Shown in pieces: positions 34,939-44,419 of a stretch of DNA of 64,000 nt. The first letter of the stretch is position 1. Each line of letters begins with the position of its first letter. The DNA lies in the NCBI RefSeq assembly GCF_030552475.1, contig NZ_JAUPED010000001.1, positions 434,001 to 498,000 of the forward strand, written 5' to 3'. Both the position numbers and the translations under genes were made by a program. This DNA comes from Mariniflexile sp. AS56. GTDB taxonomy: Bacteria; Bacteroidota; Bacteroidia; Flavobacteriales; Flavobacteriaceae. The notes under the pieces are model-generated. The model was not told where the DNA came from, made no database searches, and was given only the letters and a program-made list of their open reading frames with translations.

Positions 34939-34962
34939 CCAAATTAAAATTTGAGGCAAAAA

Positions 34963-37230
34963 TTAAAATTTTAAAGTCGCTCCTACTAAAAAGTTAGTAG
35001 TTGCTTGCGGATAATACCCTGCACCTTCAATGGTTGTAGTGGCATTTGGGTCTGACCACGTATCATCATAAGTGAAATAATACCCGTTAGATATATATTT
35101 CTCTCCAAAAATATTATTTACCAATCCTGAAAATAGAATGGATTTGAATACTGAATTCAATTTCAATTCATAAGTAATATTGAAATCGTTCACGAAATAA
35201 CTTTCTAATTTTGAAGCGTCAGAATCTGAATTCCCCATAAACTGCTCGCCCACAAACTTACTTAAGAAAGACATTTGCAAACTATTTATTGGCTGAAACA
35301 CCAACGCATTTGCCGCAACAAGTTCTGGTGAAAATGAAATATTAGTTTCACCTAAATTCACAAAAGCCCCATCCTTTGAAACCACAGCCTCCTCGTTTTT
35401 ATTTGAACTTATGGTAAAATTAGGTCGAATGGCAAACTGCTTAGATACTTGAATACCCGCATCAACCTCTAAACCTAAACGGTAACTTTTACCACTATTC
35501 TCCCTTATAGGTGACCCCACATCATCAAGAGCACCGGTTAAAGTTAACTGCTCATTATATCTCATATAGTAACCATTAATACTCACATTAAAGGCTTTAT
35601 TGGTATGTCTCCAACCCAACTCAAAATCGTTTAATTGTTCTGGTTTTATTTCTGGATTGTTTTCAAAATCATTACGGCTTGGTTCACGATTTGCTCTGGC
35701 ATACGAGAAATAAATGTTATTATCCGCATCAAACTCATAAGTTATACCTGCTTTTGGGTTGAAAAAATTAAAAGTTTCATCTACTAATAAACTCACCCTA
35801 TCAGATGTTAATCCTGTTGTTTTATAATCTACAACACGCGTTTGTAAATCACCATACAAACTTATTTGATCACTTAATTTGTACGTCGCTTTTATAAAAT
35901 TACTAAAATCCTTCTTCACCCCTTTGCCATCATAATAATGATCACCAAACTCTGAATTACTCGCATAACGGGCCCAGATAATTTCACCAAAATGCTTACC
36001 AACATACTTACTGTAAGACAAACCGAAAGACATATCTAACTCACCCGTTTTATAGTTAGCGCTTCCATTAACCACATAAAAATCATTATCTAACCAACGT
36101 CTGCGAATTAAATCGGTGCTATTAATGGTTTCTCCACCCATGGTGATTTCATCTAAATCATAATCGGCAAAATCTTCATCGACCTTATATTGCTCAAAAT
36201 AACCACGACCATATGTGTAATTCAACCCTAAATTAGTAGACCACTTATTATCAAAACGCTCGTTCCAATGCAATTGGTAATGATCTTGTTTGTAATTATC
36301 AACCTCATTCTCATAGGTGTAGTAATTATACCTTCTATCTGAATTTCTAAGGTTTTCTGCCTCAGCATCTGATAGATAATTTTCTGAAATATAAGCTTCA
36401 ACACCTGCAGTATCTCCATTAATTCTAGCCAAAGGCGTACCATACCATGCTTGATATGTTAGTTCATGCCCACCAAACACCAAGGCTTTCAATAAGGTAT
36501 TACCATCTTTATAAACACCTTGAAGGAAATACGATTTTAAATCGGAAGCAGCTCTATCTATATACCCATCAGAATTAATTTGGGATAAACGTCCAGACAA
36601 CTCAAAGTGATCATTAATTAACCCTGTACTAAATTTTACATTATGCTTTCTCGTATTATAACTACCAAAAGCATTTGAAATTTCGGCATTTGCTTCATAC
36701 GAAACAGCATCGGTTAAAATGTTTATACTCGCACCGAAAGCGCCCGAACCATTGGTAGATGTACCTACACCACGTTGCAACTGTAAGCTTTCCACTGAAG
36801 AAGAAAAATCAGGTAAATCAACCCAATACGACCCCATCGACTCACTATCGTTATAAGGAATCCCGTTGATAGTCACATTGGTGGATTGCCCACTTACACC
36901 ACGCACACGAATACCAGTGTAACCCACGCCAGCACCGGCATCTGAAGTGGTAACAACAGACGGTAAATAATTTAGTAAAATAGGCAAATCTTGACCTAAA
37001 TTACGTTTTTCTAAATCTTCTTTGGTAATGTTTGAATGCGTAATAGGTGATGTGGCATTAACACGAACAGCACTCACTAAAACCTCATCTAGTTTTTCTG
37101 TTTTAGTAGAATCTTGCTGAATTTGATTCTTTTGTGCTGAAACACTAATAGTTAACACGAAGAGTGTTAAAAAAAGAAACATGTTTTTAGTTTTGACAAC
37201 TTTATTTTGAAAGTCAAAACTGAATTTCAT
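34963..37230 (-). CDS. TonB-dependent receptor under TPP riboswitch control (thiamine uptake)
   Basis: I take ATG 37230 (MKFSFDFQNKVV), giving about 755 residues; ATG 37182 or 37317 are alternatives. A signal peptide (LFLTLFVLTISVSAQ) is followed by a TonB box region, a plug (LDEVLVSAVRVNA, GIRVRGVSGQSTNVTINGIP) and a barrel ending in NFLVGATLKF. No CarboxypepD_reg domain is present. About 200 bases upstream on the same strand is a TPP riboswitch, so the receptor is predicted to import thiamine or a precursor across the outer membrane and to be repressed by TPP. It belongs to the OMR1 type described for Bacteroidota. Confidence 0.9.
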   Translation of the reverse strand: MKFSFDFQNKVVKTKNMFLFLTLFVLTISVSAQKNQIQQDSTKTEKLDEVLVSAVRVNATSPITHSNITKEDLEKRNLGQDLPILLNYLPSVVTTSDAGAGVGYTGIRVRGVSGQSTNVTINGIPYNDSESMGSYWVDLPDFSSSVESLQLQRGVGTSTNGSGAFGASINILTDAVSYEANAEISNAFGSYNTRKHNVKFSTGLINDHFELSGRLSQINSDGYIDRAASDLKSYFLQGVYKDGNTLLKALVFGGHELTYQAWYGTPLARINGDTAGVEAYISENYLSDAEAENLRNSDRRYNYYTYENEVDNYKQDHYQLHWNERFDNKWSTNLGLNYTYGRGYFEQYKVDEDFADYDLDEITMGGETINSTDLIRRRWLDNDFYVVNGSANYKTGELDMSFGLSYSKYVGKHFGEIIWARYASNSEFGDHYYDGKGVKKDFSNFIKATYKLSDQISLYGDLQTRVVDYKTTGLTSDRVSLLVDETFNFFNPKAGITYEFDADNNIYFSYARANREPSRNDFENNPEIKPEQLNDFELGWRHTNKAFNVSINGYYMRYNEQLTLTGALDDVGSPIRENSGKSYRLGLEVDAGIQVSKQFAIRPNFTISSNKNEEAVVSKDGAFVNLGETNISFSPELVAANALVFQPINSLQMSFLSKFVGEQFMGNSDSDASKLESYFVNDFNITYELKLNSVFKSILFSGLVNNIFGEKYISNGYYFTYDDTWSDPNATTTIEGAGYYPQATTNFLVGATLKF

Positions 37231-37419
37231 AAAAAAGCAATTAACACTTTTTGACGAAGGAATAAGAAAAGTAGATTTCATTACGATTATACTTATAATC
37301 GAATAAAAAGAGGTCATTATTCTTAATAGTTAAAAAATTTAATTTTGATACTTTCTTTTGAAAAAAGACCTTCAGTATCTACTTTAGGCAACTCTAAACA
37401 AAAATATAATATCTAATTA

Positions 37420-37512
37420 GCGATTATCGCATCCCTAAACAGCATTACCTGTTCTAGGTTCATTGGGTATGATCTCAGCCGATTTAGGCACCCCTTTTTT
37501 GAGAACGCTGCA
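37420..37512 (-). promoter_or_regulatory. TPP (thiamine pyrophosphate) riboswitch
   Basis: Reading the minus strand the conserved THI-box blocks occur in order: GGGGTGCC (37494-37487), GGCTGAGA (37480-37473), ACCC (37468-37465), GAACCT (37461-37456), GGTAATGC (37449-37442) and GGGA (37435-37432). The order and spacing fit the TPP aptamer. The P1 closing stem is weak by eye. It controls the TonB-dependent receptor gene that follows. Confidence 0.93.
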
Positions 37513-37560
37513 AATGTACTAACCAATTAGCAATTGTCAATTATCAATTGTTATTTTTTT

Positions 37561-37968
37561 TCAATCTACATCAGGCTTTCGTCTATTCGCCTTCTTATCA
37601 GACAGATTACGCTTACTTTTTAGGCGCTTTTTAATAACGGCTCTTGGAATTTTTGTTGGGATTCTTCTTTTAGGAATGAGTAAACCGTTTTTAATAAGTT
37701 CAAAAAAACGTTTTATTACGAGTTCTTTATTTTTATGCTGACTTCTACTTTCATCACATTGCAACATTAAAACACCTTCCTTAGTTAGCCTATTTTGAAG
37801 TTTATTTATAAGTCGCACTTTTAATACTTCATTAAAAACCGACGATTCAAACACATTAAAAGTAAGTTCTACTTTTGATGATACTTTATTTACATGTTGC
37901 CCACCAGCACCCGAACTTCTAACGGCCTTAAAAGTCAATTCTTGAAACAAAGCGTCTTTATTCAACAT
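37561..37968 (-). CDS. arfB: Alternative ribosome-rescue hydrolase ArfB
   Basis: The 135-residue protein has the GGQ release-factor motif at 22-24 (SSGAGGQHVNKVSSKVEL) and a basic C-terminal tail (KRLKSKRNLSDKKANRRK). The tail enters the empty mRNA channel in the family. It frees stalled ribosomes by hydrolysing peptidyl-tRNA. It is 2 bases after the DUF4301 gene, so it is likely the last gene of that operon. Confidence 0.93.
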   Translation of the reverse strand: MLNKDALFQELTFKAVRSSGAGGQHVNKVSSKVELTFNVFESSVFNEVLKVRLINKLQNRLTKEGVLMLQCDESRSQHKNKELVIKRFFELIKNGLLIPKRRIPTKIPRAVIKKRLKSKRNLSDKKANRRKPDVD

Positions 37969-37970
37969 TA

Positions 37971-39512
37971 TTATACTTGGTGCGCGGGCTTTAATAAATC
38001 GTTTACTGTTTTTACTGGATGGAAGGTTTCTACAGGAATTTCAACAAAAATAGTATTCCAAAAAGCCATAGTACCATTCCATAACCCAGGAAGCTCTAGA
38101 GCCTTGATATCTGTACCATTTTGGGATTTTATAGTCATAAAAGCCGCGTTAGGATCTACATATTTTGTTAAATCGAATTTATGTCCTTTATAATCTTTTA
38201 CTGCACATACCAAATCTGTTGGATTAAAATGTGTTGCATGGTCTACAATATTTTTTTGTGATTGGTTTTCAATATCAATTTGTGCAAATTCCACTATTTG
38301 TAAAGACACCTCTCCATGATTATCTTTGACCCAAAACGGACCACCACCAGGCTCTCCTTCATTTTTAACCATCCCACAAACGCGAATGGGTCTGTTAAGT
38401 TTTTTGTGTAAATAACTTATTTTCTCTTTTAATGGATATGATTTATAAGCTTCATTTAATTCAACATTAATCCGGTTTATAACAAATAATTCTATGTTAT
38501 GAACCTCATCCTCAGAAATAGTTTCGTCGTCTAACTTTTTTAAATACTTAAAAGCTTGCGTTTGTATTTGCAGAAGAATACCTGCCAACATTTTTTTACA
38601 ATTAGAAATTTCGAAATTTTGCTCTAAAACAACAATATTATCAATATTTTTAATAAAAATAAGATCAAAATCGAGTGTGTTTAGGTTTTCAACTAATGCC
38701 CCGTGACCCGATGGTCTGAATAATAATTCACCTTCTTCAGTTCTATAAAGTTCATCTTTAGAAGTTACCGCAACAGTATCTGTAGATTTACTTTGGTATG
38801 AAAAGGACACATTGAATTTTGTTTTGGTTTCATTTTCAATAGGCTCTTTAATAAGTTCCAATTCCTTTTCAAACATCGCTTGATGCACTTCTGAAATTGT
38901 AAAATGTAAATTAGCCTTATTATTTGATGAAGCATACATAATCGATTCAAATAAATGCTCTTTAAAGGCCGTTGAAATATGGCTGTCGTACTTATGAAAC
39001 GGCAACAAACCTTTAGGGTAAAAACTATAATTTAATTGATCAGGATCTAACATCGTTTTCACAAATAAAAGACCTTGTTCACCAAGTGATAAACCATCAA
39101 AACCGGGTGTTATTTCAAGTACTTCTCCCCTAACAGCTTCGTAAAACGGAAACTTTTCTAAGCCTTCTAAAAACACAGAAACATCCTTATTCTTTTCCGT
39201 ATAAGATTCTATCGTTTGCTTTTTGGGGTCAAATTCATTTAAAAACTGAAACAAGAATTTAAACATGCGAGTAGCCGCACCAGAAGCTGGCACAAACTTC
39301 ACAACCGTAATTTGTTCGCGCTTACCATCGAAAAAATCAATACAATCAAGTTCCTGCTGTTTATTTTTTCTCAAAATTCCATTACCAATAGACGCTGCTT
39401 CTATTAGATTTGAATAAGCTGTTCCAGACTTCATAAGTTTAATCTGGGCATTAACTTTTTCTTCTGTTAATCCATGATTTTCTATTTGCTGAATATCTTG
39501 TACTGTAAACAT
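37971..39512 (-). CDS. DUF4301 protein
   Basis: The start ATG 39512 overlaps the TGA of the preceding kinase gene (TGATG), giving 513 residues. The sequence has the DUF4301 pattern, with VPASGAATRMFKFLFQF near the N terminus and GEPGGGPFWVKD. The SGAATRM segment resembles a nucleotidyl/sugar-phosphate binding loop, which is only a hint. The function is unknown. It is coupled to the NadR-like kinase and followed by arfB. Confidence 0.85.
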   Translation of the reverse strand: MFTVQDIQQIENHGLTEEKVNAQIKLMKSGTAYSNLIEAASIGNGILRKNKQQELDCIDFFDGKREQITVVKFVPASGAATRMFKFLFQFLNEFDPKKQTIESYTEKNKDVSVFLEGLEKFPFYEAVRGEVLEITPGFDGLSLGEQGLLFVKTMLDPDQLNYSFYPKGLLPFHKYDSHISTAFKEHLFESIMYASSNNKANLHFTISEVHQAMFEKELELIKEPIENETKTKFNVSFSYQSKSTDTVAVTSKDELYRTEEGELLFRPSGHGALVENLNTLDFDLIFIKNIDNIVVLEQNFEISNCKKMLAGILLQIQTQAFKYLKKLDDETISEDEVHNIELFVINRINVELNEAYKSYPLKEKISYLHKKLNRPIRVCGMVKNEGEPGGGPFWVKDNHGEVSLQIVEFAQIDIENQSQKNIVDHATHFNPTDLVCAVKDYKGHKFDLTKYVDPNAAFMTIKSQNGTDIKALELPGLWNGTMAFWNTIFVEIPVETFHPVKTVNDLLKPAHQV

Positions 39513-40081
39513 CACTTGTTTTTAATTAATAATTTATCAATATAATTAACGGCGGTTTCTAATCGGTCTTTCATATTCCCCTTTAGCAAAACGTAGGGAC
39601 GTTTATTATCTATTAAAGCCTTTTCAAAGGCCTTAAACATAGCCAACCTTTCATCTGGCTTATCTCTTAAATCGTCTGCTTCCCAAGGGGTGTCAATATA
39701 GGTTAAAAAATATAAATCGTACGTGTTTTGTAAGGCGAATTTCTCAAGAATTGGATCACAAATCCCTAAGTAATAGGCTTCAGAATACACTTTTGTTTCC
39801 AATAAATCGGTGTCACAAATTAAAACAGTATCCGTTTTTCTCGCTAACTTATTCTCTAAGTGCATTTGCCCTTCTGCAATTGGAAGTAAATCTTGAGCTT
39901 CACAAGTTTTACGCTCGTCGTTCCATTTATTTTGAAGATACTCTCTAGCATATTCTGGCACCCAAACCGAATTATAATATCTTGCCAATTGGCCAGAAAG
40001 TGTTGTTTTCCCAGTAGATTCTGGACCAAATAACACTATTTTCACACAGTTTGCAGGTTCTTGCTTATACTTTTCTTCCAT
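39512..40081 (-). CDS. NadR-like AAA/P-loop kinase
   Basis: This 189-residue protein has Walker A GPESTGKT at 19-26 and a DTDLLETKVYSEAYYLG segment typical of the NadR C-terminal (ribosylnicotinamide kinase) domain. It lacks the NadR helix-turn-helix and adenylyltransferase domain. It overlaps the PnuC-type transporter gene by 40 bases, so they are cotranscribed and coupled. The kinase would trap an imported vitamin by phosphorylation: nicotinamide riboside if the transporter is PnuC, or thiamine if it is PnuT. The nearby TPP-riboswitch-controlled receptor makes thiamine plausible. Confidence 0.8.
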   Translation of the reverse strand: MEEKYKQEPANCVKIVLFGPESTGKTTLSGQLARYYNSVWVPEYAREYLQNKWNDERKTCEAQDLLPIAEGQMHLENKLARKTDTVLICDTDLLETKVYSEAYYLGICDPILEKFALQNTYDLYFLTYIDTPWEADDLRDKPDERLAMFKAFEKALIDNKRPYVLLKGNMKDRLETAVNYIDKLLIKNK

Positions 40082-40674
40082 TCTCTATATCCTTGAATTG
40101 CTAATATAGTAAAGATTACATACTGAAACGATAATACTCCCAGTCCTCTATAAGCATAAAGCGGAATCGTTATTAAATCAGCAATTATCCAAAGTGTCCA
40201 ATTTTCAAGTTTTTTATTAGCCATATACCACATTGCCGTAAAGAAAATGCCAGAGGTTACAACATCTATATAGTTAGGAATTTGCATATCATAATTAAAT
40301 GCTTGATAAACCAAATAAGTAACAATCATGGTTAAAATGAATAGTAATACCCCTAGTTGCTTTTCTTTTAAATTTGTTCTTGAAACAGGTAATACTGCAG
40401 AATTCTCCTTTTTCCTTGACCAATTCCACCACCCGTAAATACTCATAATGGAATAATAGAAATTCATCAACATATCTCCAAAATACTCATTTATATACAA
40501 CAAGTAAACAGTTATCACCGTGCAAATAATACCCGTGGGATACACTAAAATATTTTCGTTTTTAGCATACCAAACACTTAAAATGCCAAACACGAACGCG
40601 ATGCCTTCCAAAACTATTTGATAGGTTGGCGTATTGCGATACGCTTCTAAAAAGAAATCAAAAATCTCATTCAT
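40042..40674 (-). CDS. PnuC/PnuT-family vitamin transporter
   Basis: The 210-residue protein has about seven membrane helices and the family signature around FYYSIMSIYGWWNWSRKKE. PnuC imports nicotinamide riboside; PnuT homologues import thiamine. The sequence alone does not separate them by eye. It begins the run PnuC-kinase-DUF4301-arfB, which is followed by the TPP riboswitch and its receptor, suggesting thiamine. There is no riboswitch in front of this gene: only 46 bases separate it from the next gene upstream. Confidence 0.88.
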   Translation of the reverse strand: MNEIFDFFLEAYRNTPTYQIVLEGIAFVFGILSVWYAKNENILVYPTGIICTVITVYLLYINEYFGDMLMNFYYSIMSIYGWWNWSRKKENSAVLPVSRTNLKEKQLGVLLFILTMIVTYLVYQAFNYDMQIPNYIDVVTSGIFFTAMWYMANKKLENWTLWIIADLITIPLYAYRGLGVLSFQYVIFTILAIQGYREWKKSISKNLQTV

Positions 40675-40720
40675 AATCGAACTGCACTATTTTATTTTAT
40701 CATCAATTAAAAACAACAAA

Positions 40721-41446
40721 CTATACCAGTAAATCATCAAAAAAACTTTCATCTTCTTCAAAAGCGGTACCTATTACCACCATATCAGCCCCTGAAGCAT
40801 ATGCGCTTTCAAGTTGAAGTTTATTTTTAATTCCGCCACCAACAATTAAGGGTATTTCTAATTCTTGTTTAACAGCCTTAATAATTTCAGCGGACACTGG
40901 ACTAACAGCACCGCTCCCTGCTTCTAAATATATTAGTCCCATTCCTAACAGCTCTCCTGCTTTAGCAGTATCTACTATCTTTTGAATAGCTGCACTTGCT
41001 ACTGGAAGCGTTCCCGTAACTCGCTGTACCGCGGTCTCTCTACCACTTTCAATTAAAATATAACCTGTAGGAAGAACTTCTAGCTGTGTTTTTCTCAATT
41101 TGGAGATGGACTCCACATGTTTTCCTATTAAATAATCAGGGTTTCTACCAGAAATTAAACTTAAAAACAACAGACCATCTGCATGATTTGTAATTTGAGT
41201 GACATCACCTGGAAACAGAATTACAGGAAGTGTGGTTTCCTTTTTTATTTCAGCAACTAAAATACTAGTTACACCAGCTTCAACCGTACTACCTCCAACA
41301 AAAACATGTGTAATGATAGATACATTCACTTTGTCTATGAACTTTCTAGTGTTTTCAACAGGAAATTTATCGGGGTCTATTAAAACGGCTAAAAGTTTTT
41401 TTTTAGTAGAAACTGATTTTAAAATGTTTTGGTATATGTTTTTCAT
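40721..41446 (-). CDS. Geranylgeranylglyceryl phosphate synthase family protein
   Basis: I use ATG 41446 (MKNIYQNILKSV), giving 241 residues. The TIM-barrel has the family motifs VLIDPDKF, VFVGGSTVEAG and LPVILFPGDVTQI, plus the phosphate-binding LIVGGGIKNK. Family members transfer a polyprenyl group to glycerol 1-phosphate. Group II members occur in Flavobacteria, where the downstream product is not settled. It lies next to a phosphopantetheinyl transferase on the same strand. Confidence 0.9.
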   Translation of the reverse strand: MKNIYQNILKSVSTKKKLLAVLIDPDKFPVENTRKFIDKVNVSIITHVFVGGSTVEAGVTSILVAEIKKETTLPVILFPGDVTQITNHADGLLFLSLISGRNPDYLIGKHVESISKLRKTQLEVLPTGYILIESGRETAVQRVTGTLPVASAAIQKIVDTAKAGELLGMGLIYLEAGSGAVSPVSAEIIKAVKQELEIPLIVGGGIKNKLQLESAYASGADMVVIGTAFEEDESFFDDLLV

Positions 41447-41509
41447 TACTACCACAGCTTGTTCCGATACTTCGAAAAATACACAAATATTAGTATAAAA
41501 TGGTTTGTT

Positions 41510-42136
41510 TTATTTTATGGCATACGCGCATGTAAAATCTTCAAACTCTAAAAATTGAATTTGATAGCGCTGTTTTTTAGTTTTATAATCAACCCAAGCA
41601 ATGGTTTCCAGTTCATTATCAGAAATAGGAATCACCAAACAATGTTTCTTAAAACTTAATCCTGGAGTTGCAAACAATTTATATAGCGATTCTTTAATGC
41701 ACCAAATAACAGTTAGTTTTTTAATATAATCTGGCGCTTTCTTATTCAGGTAACTGCCTTCATAATCGATAAATTTATGAGCAATCACAGTTATTTTATC
41801 ACGTTGTTTTTCAATATCAATTCCAATAATGGAATCACTTATTATAACGCCGGCAAAATGAAACGAATGTGTAATAGATATTTGTTTACCATCATTTAAA
41901 TGTGGCTTGCCATTTTCATCATAAAACAAGTCCGCATCTGCATACCCAAATTCTTTCAACAAACGACGTACACTTAAAAAACCTCGCTGATGCAGCTCAC
42001 TTTTCATTGCTAGAACACGCTGCAAACTTTCAGGCTTCAAACTTACTGCTTGTATTAATTCGTCAAAAGATTCTGTAATCTTCCAGATTTTAACAACAGT
42101 TTGTGAATTAGGAGTAATGGTTTTGTAAAGAGGCAT
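41510..42136 (-). CDS. 4'-phosphopantetheinyl transferase superfamily protein
   Basis: The protein has 208 residues with the two metal-binding motifs of Sfp-type transferases: GIDIEKQRDKI and WCIKESLYKLF. Such enzymes attach phosphopantetheine from CoA to carrier proteins. The substrate carrier protein cannot be told from sequence. It is divergent from ahcY and follows the GGGPS-family gene's strand, 60 bases upstream of it. Confidence 0.9.
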   Translation of the reverse strand: MPLYKTITPNSQTVVKIWKITESFDELIQAVSLKPESLQRVLAMKSELHQRGFLSVRRLLKEFGYADADLFYDENGKPHLNDGKQISITHSFHFAGVIISDSIIGIDIEKQRDKITVIAHKFIDYEGSYLNKKAPDYIKKLTVIWCIKESLYKLFATPGLSFKKHCLVIPISDNELETIAWVDYKTKKQRYQIQFLEFEDFTCAYAIK

Positions 42137-42159
42137 TTAATATTCTAAAAGTTATTAGT

Positions 42160-42167
42160 TATCTTTG
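42160..42167 (+). promoter_or_regulatory. Candidate -7 box for ahcY
   Basis: TATCTTTG followed by CACC matches TAnnTTTG, about 108 bases before the ahcY start. The -33 element is not clear. Confidence 0.5.
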
Positions 42168-42274
42168 CACCGTCTAAGGTCGAATAAACATTTTTGTTGA
42201 GCAATTTAACTAATTTAAATACGATTCCAAAGATGTTTTCCTTTTATAAAACAAAGAAAAAATAAAAAGTTGAT

Positions 42275-43591
42275 ATGAGTACAAAAACGATTCCTTACGT
42301 AGCTAATAAAGTAAAAGACATTTCACTTGCAGCTTGGGGCCGAAAAGAAATAGAATTAGCCGAGGCGGAAATGCCAGGACTTATGAGTTTACGTGAAGAA
42401 TACGGAAATTCACAACCACTTAAAGGCGCACGTATTGCAGGATGTTTACACATGACCATCCAAACTGCGGTTTTAATTGAAACATTACAAGCTTTAGGCG
42501 CCGATGTTACTTGGAGTTCTTGTAACATTTTCTCTACCCAAGATCAAGCTGCTGCTGCGATTGCAGATGCAGGTACCGCTGTTTATGCTTGGAAAGATAT
42601 GACTGAAGAAGAATTTGATTGGTGTATTGAACAAACACTTTTCTTTGGTGAAGACAGACAACCACTTAACATGATTCTTGATGATGGTGGCGATTTAACC
42701 AATATGGTTTTAGACCGTTACCCAGAATTAGTTTCTGGCATTAAAGGCTTAAGTGAAGAAACTACTACGGGTGTTCACAGACTTTACGAACGTGTTAAAA
42801 AAGGAACATTGCCAATGCCTGCTATTAACGTAAACGATTCGGTTACAAAATCGAAATTCGATAACAAATATGGCTGTAAAGAAAGTGCTGTAGATGCGAT
42901 TCGTCGTGCAACAGACTTAATGCTTGCTGGAAAACGTGTTGTTGTTTGTGGTTATGGTGATGTAGGTAAAGGTACAGCTGCTTCTTTTAAAGGCGCAGGA
43001 AGTATCGTAACTGTTACAGAAATTGACCCAATTTGTGCTTTACAAGCAGCTATGGACGGTTTTGAAGTTAAAAAACTTGAAACTATTGCTCCAATCGCTG
43101 ATATCGTTATTACGACTACTGGAAATAAAGATATTGTACAATCACAACATTTTGAAGCATTGAAAGACAAAGCCATTGTTTGTAACATTGGACATTTTGA
43201 TAATGAAATTGATATGGCTTGGTTAAACAAGAACCACGGACATACTAAAAACACGATCAAACCACAGGTTGATAAATACACCGTAAATGGTAAAGATATT
43301 ATCATACTTGCTGAAGGTCGTTTAGTAAACTTAGGTTGTGCTACAGGTCACCCAAGTTTTGTAATGAGTAATTCATTCACCAACCAAACTTTAGCACAGT
43401 TAGAGCTTTGGAATAACAATGACGCTTACGGAAACGATGTATATATGTTACCTAAACATCTTGATGAAAAAGTAGCAAAATTACACTTAGCGAAAATTGG
43501 TGTAGAGTTAACAGAACTGCGTACAGAGCAAGCAGACTACATTGGTGTAGCTGTTGAAGGGCCTTTTAAACCAGAATATTACAGATATTAA
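42275..43591 (+). CDS. ahcY: Adenosylhomocysteinase
   Basis: The 438-residue protein has the NAD-binding motif [15 protein letters not shown], the [10 protein letters not shown] segment and the C-terminal KPEYYRY characteristic of S-adenosylhomocysteine hydrolase. It splits S-adenosylhomocysteine to adenosine and homocysteine with bound NAD, sustaining methylation. It is monocistronic, with a terminator behind it. Confidence 0.98.
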   Translation: MSTKTIPYVANKVKDISLAAWGRKEIELAEAEMPGLMSLREEYGNSQPLKGARIAGCLHMTIQTAVLIETLQALGADVTWSSCNIFSTQDQAAAAIADAGTAVYAWKDMTEEEFDWCIEQTLFFGEDRQPLNMILDDGGDLTNMVLDRYPELVSGIKGLSEETTTGVHRLYERVKKGTLPMPAINVNDSVTKSKFDNKYGCKESAVDAIRRATDLMLAGKRVVVCGYGDVGKGTAASFKGAGSIVTVTEIDPICALQAAMDGFEVKKLETIAPIADIVITTTGNKDIVQSQHFEALKDKAIVCNIGHFDNEIDMAWLNKNHGHTKNTIKPQVDKYTVNGKDIIILAEGRLVNLGCATGHPSFVMSNSFTNQTLAQLELWNNNDAYGNDVYMLPKHLDEKVAKLHLAKIGVELTELRTEQADYIGVAVEGPFKPEYYRY

Positions 43592-43628
43592 TTCGTCTGC
43601 TGAATTTGTTCAGCATCACGTTAAAATA

Positions 43629-43663
43629 AAAAATCCCAAGCATTTATGTTTGGGATTTTTTAT
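43629..43663 (+). terminator. Intrinsic terminator after ahcY
   Basis: AAAATCCCAAGCA pairs with the TGTTTGGGATTTTT arm and is followed by a T-rich run, immediately behind ahcY. Confidence 0.88.
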
Positions 43664-43702
43664 TTTATTATTTTAAGCGTATTAAAGGAAGAATACACAA
43701 AC

Positions 43703-43978
43703 CTACTCATCAACCATGTCTTTTTCAAAATACCACCACAAGCTAGAATCTATAGACGCTTTCATTCTATTTATATCAACCATTTCTTTTAAAAATATGG
43801 TTAAATTTTCATCTGCTAAATTTTGCTCAACAGTTTCATTTATTTCAATAAGTTCTATTTCGGTAAAATGCTCTAGATGACTTTTAATTTGACCATCTAA
43901 AGATTCATCATTCAAAAATATTTTAATGGTTTGCCTCGTTGGAGAATTTCTAATTTCAGATCTAAATGGGAGTAACAT
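43703..43978 (-). CDS. Hypothetical protein, 91 residues
   Basis: I do not recognise this protein. It is soluble, acidic and without signal peptide or membrane helix, ending SLWWYFEKDMVDE. It lies alone between the ahcY terminator and rpmA. Its codon composition resembles its neighbours and the start is ATG, so it is probably real. Confidence 0.55.
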   Translation of the reverse strand: MLLPFRSEIRNSPTRQTIKIFLNDESLDGQIKSHLEHFTEIELIEINETVEQNLADENLTIFLKEMVDINRMKASIDSSLWWYFEKDMVDE

Positions 43979-44055
43979 AACAGCGAATTTAAGTGAAACA
44001 ATACATGCATACTAAATGCAATACTCTAAGTTAGTAAATTATTCCAATAAAGACA

Positions 44056-44090
44056 ATAAAAAAACCCTTCTGTTTCCAGAAAGGTTTTTA
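44056..44090 (-). terminator. Intrinsic terminator after rpmA
   Basis: On the minus strand AAAAACCTTTCTGG and CAGAAGGGTTTTTTT form a hairpin followed by T. It ends the rplU-rpmA transcript. Confidence 0.88.
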
Positions 44091-44114
44091 CTACATTGTA
44101 AGAAAAGTTTTTTA

Positions 44115-44375
44115 TTAAACCTCAAAAGGCTCAATAGAAACATAAGATTTGTTATCTTTTTTCTTTGTGAATTTTACAACACCATCAACATAGGCGTGTA
44201 ATGTATGATCTTTAGAAGAATACACATTTTCACCTGGGTGATGCGTATTACCTCTTTGTCTTACGATAATGTTTCCAGCAATAGCAGCTTGACCACCAAA
44301 TATCTTAACACCTAAACGTTTCGATTCTGATTCTCTACCATTCTTAGAACTACCTACTCCTTTTTTATGAGCCAT
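44115..44375 (-). CDS. rpmA: 50S ribosomal protein L27
   Basis: The 86-residue protein begins [19 protein letters not shown], the L27 N terminus whose tail reaches the peptidyl transferase centre. Motifs such as [18 protein letters not shown] are conserved. The gene follows rplU by about 44 bases in the normal rplU-rpmA operon. Confidence 0.98.
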   Translation of the reverse strand: MAHKKGVGSSKNGRESESKRLGVKIFGGQAAIAGNIIVRQRGNTHHPGENVYSSKDHTLHAYVDGVVKFTKKKDNKSYVSIEPFEV

Positions 44376-44419
44376 TGTCTTAAGTTTTTATATTGTTAAT
44401 ATTAAGTGTTATTGAAAAA

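Noticed and set aside
37231-37317. N-terminal extension of the thiamine TonB-dependent receptor from ATG 37317
   Set aside because: The extra residues precede a normal signal peptide and are Ser/Ile-rich with no function; a start at 37230 or 37182 is more sensible.
42952-43305. Open minus-strand frame of 117 codons inside ahcY
   Set aside because: It is fully antisense to a clear adenosylhomocysteinase gene and has no family pattern.
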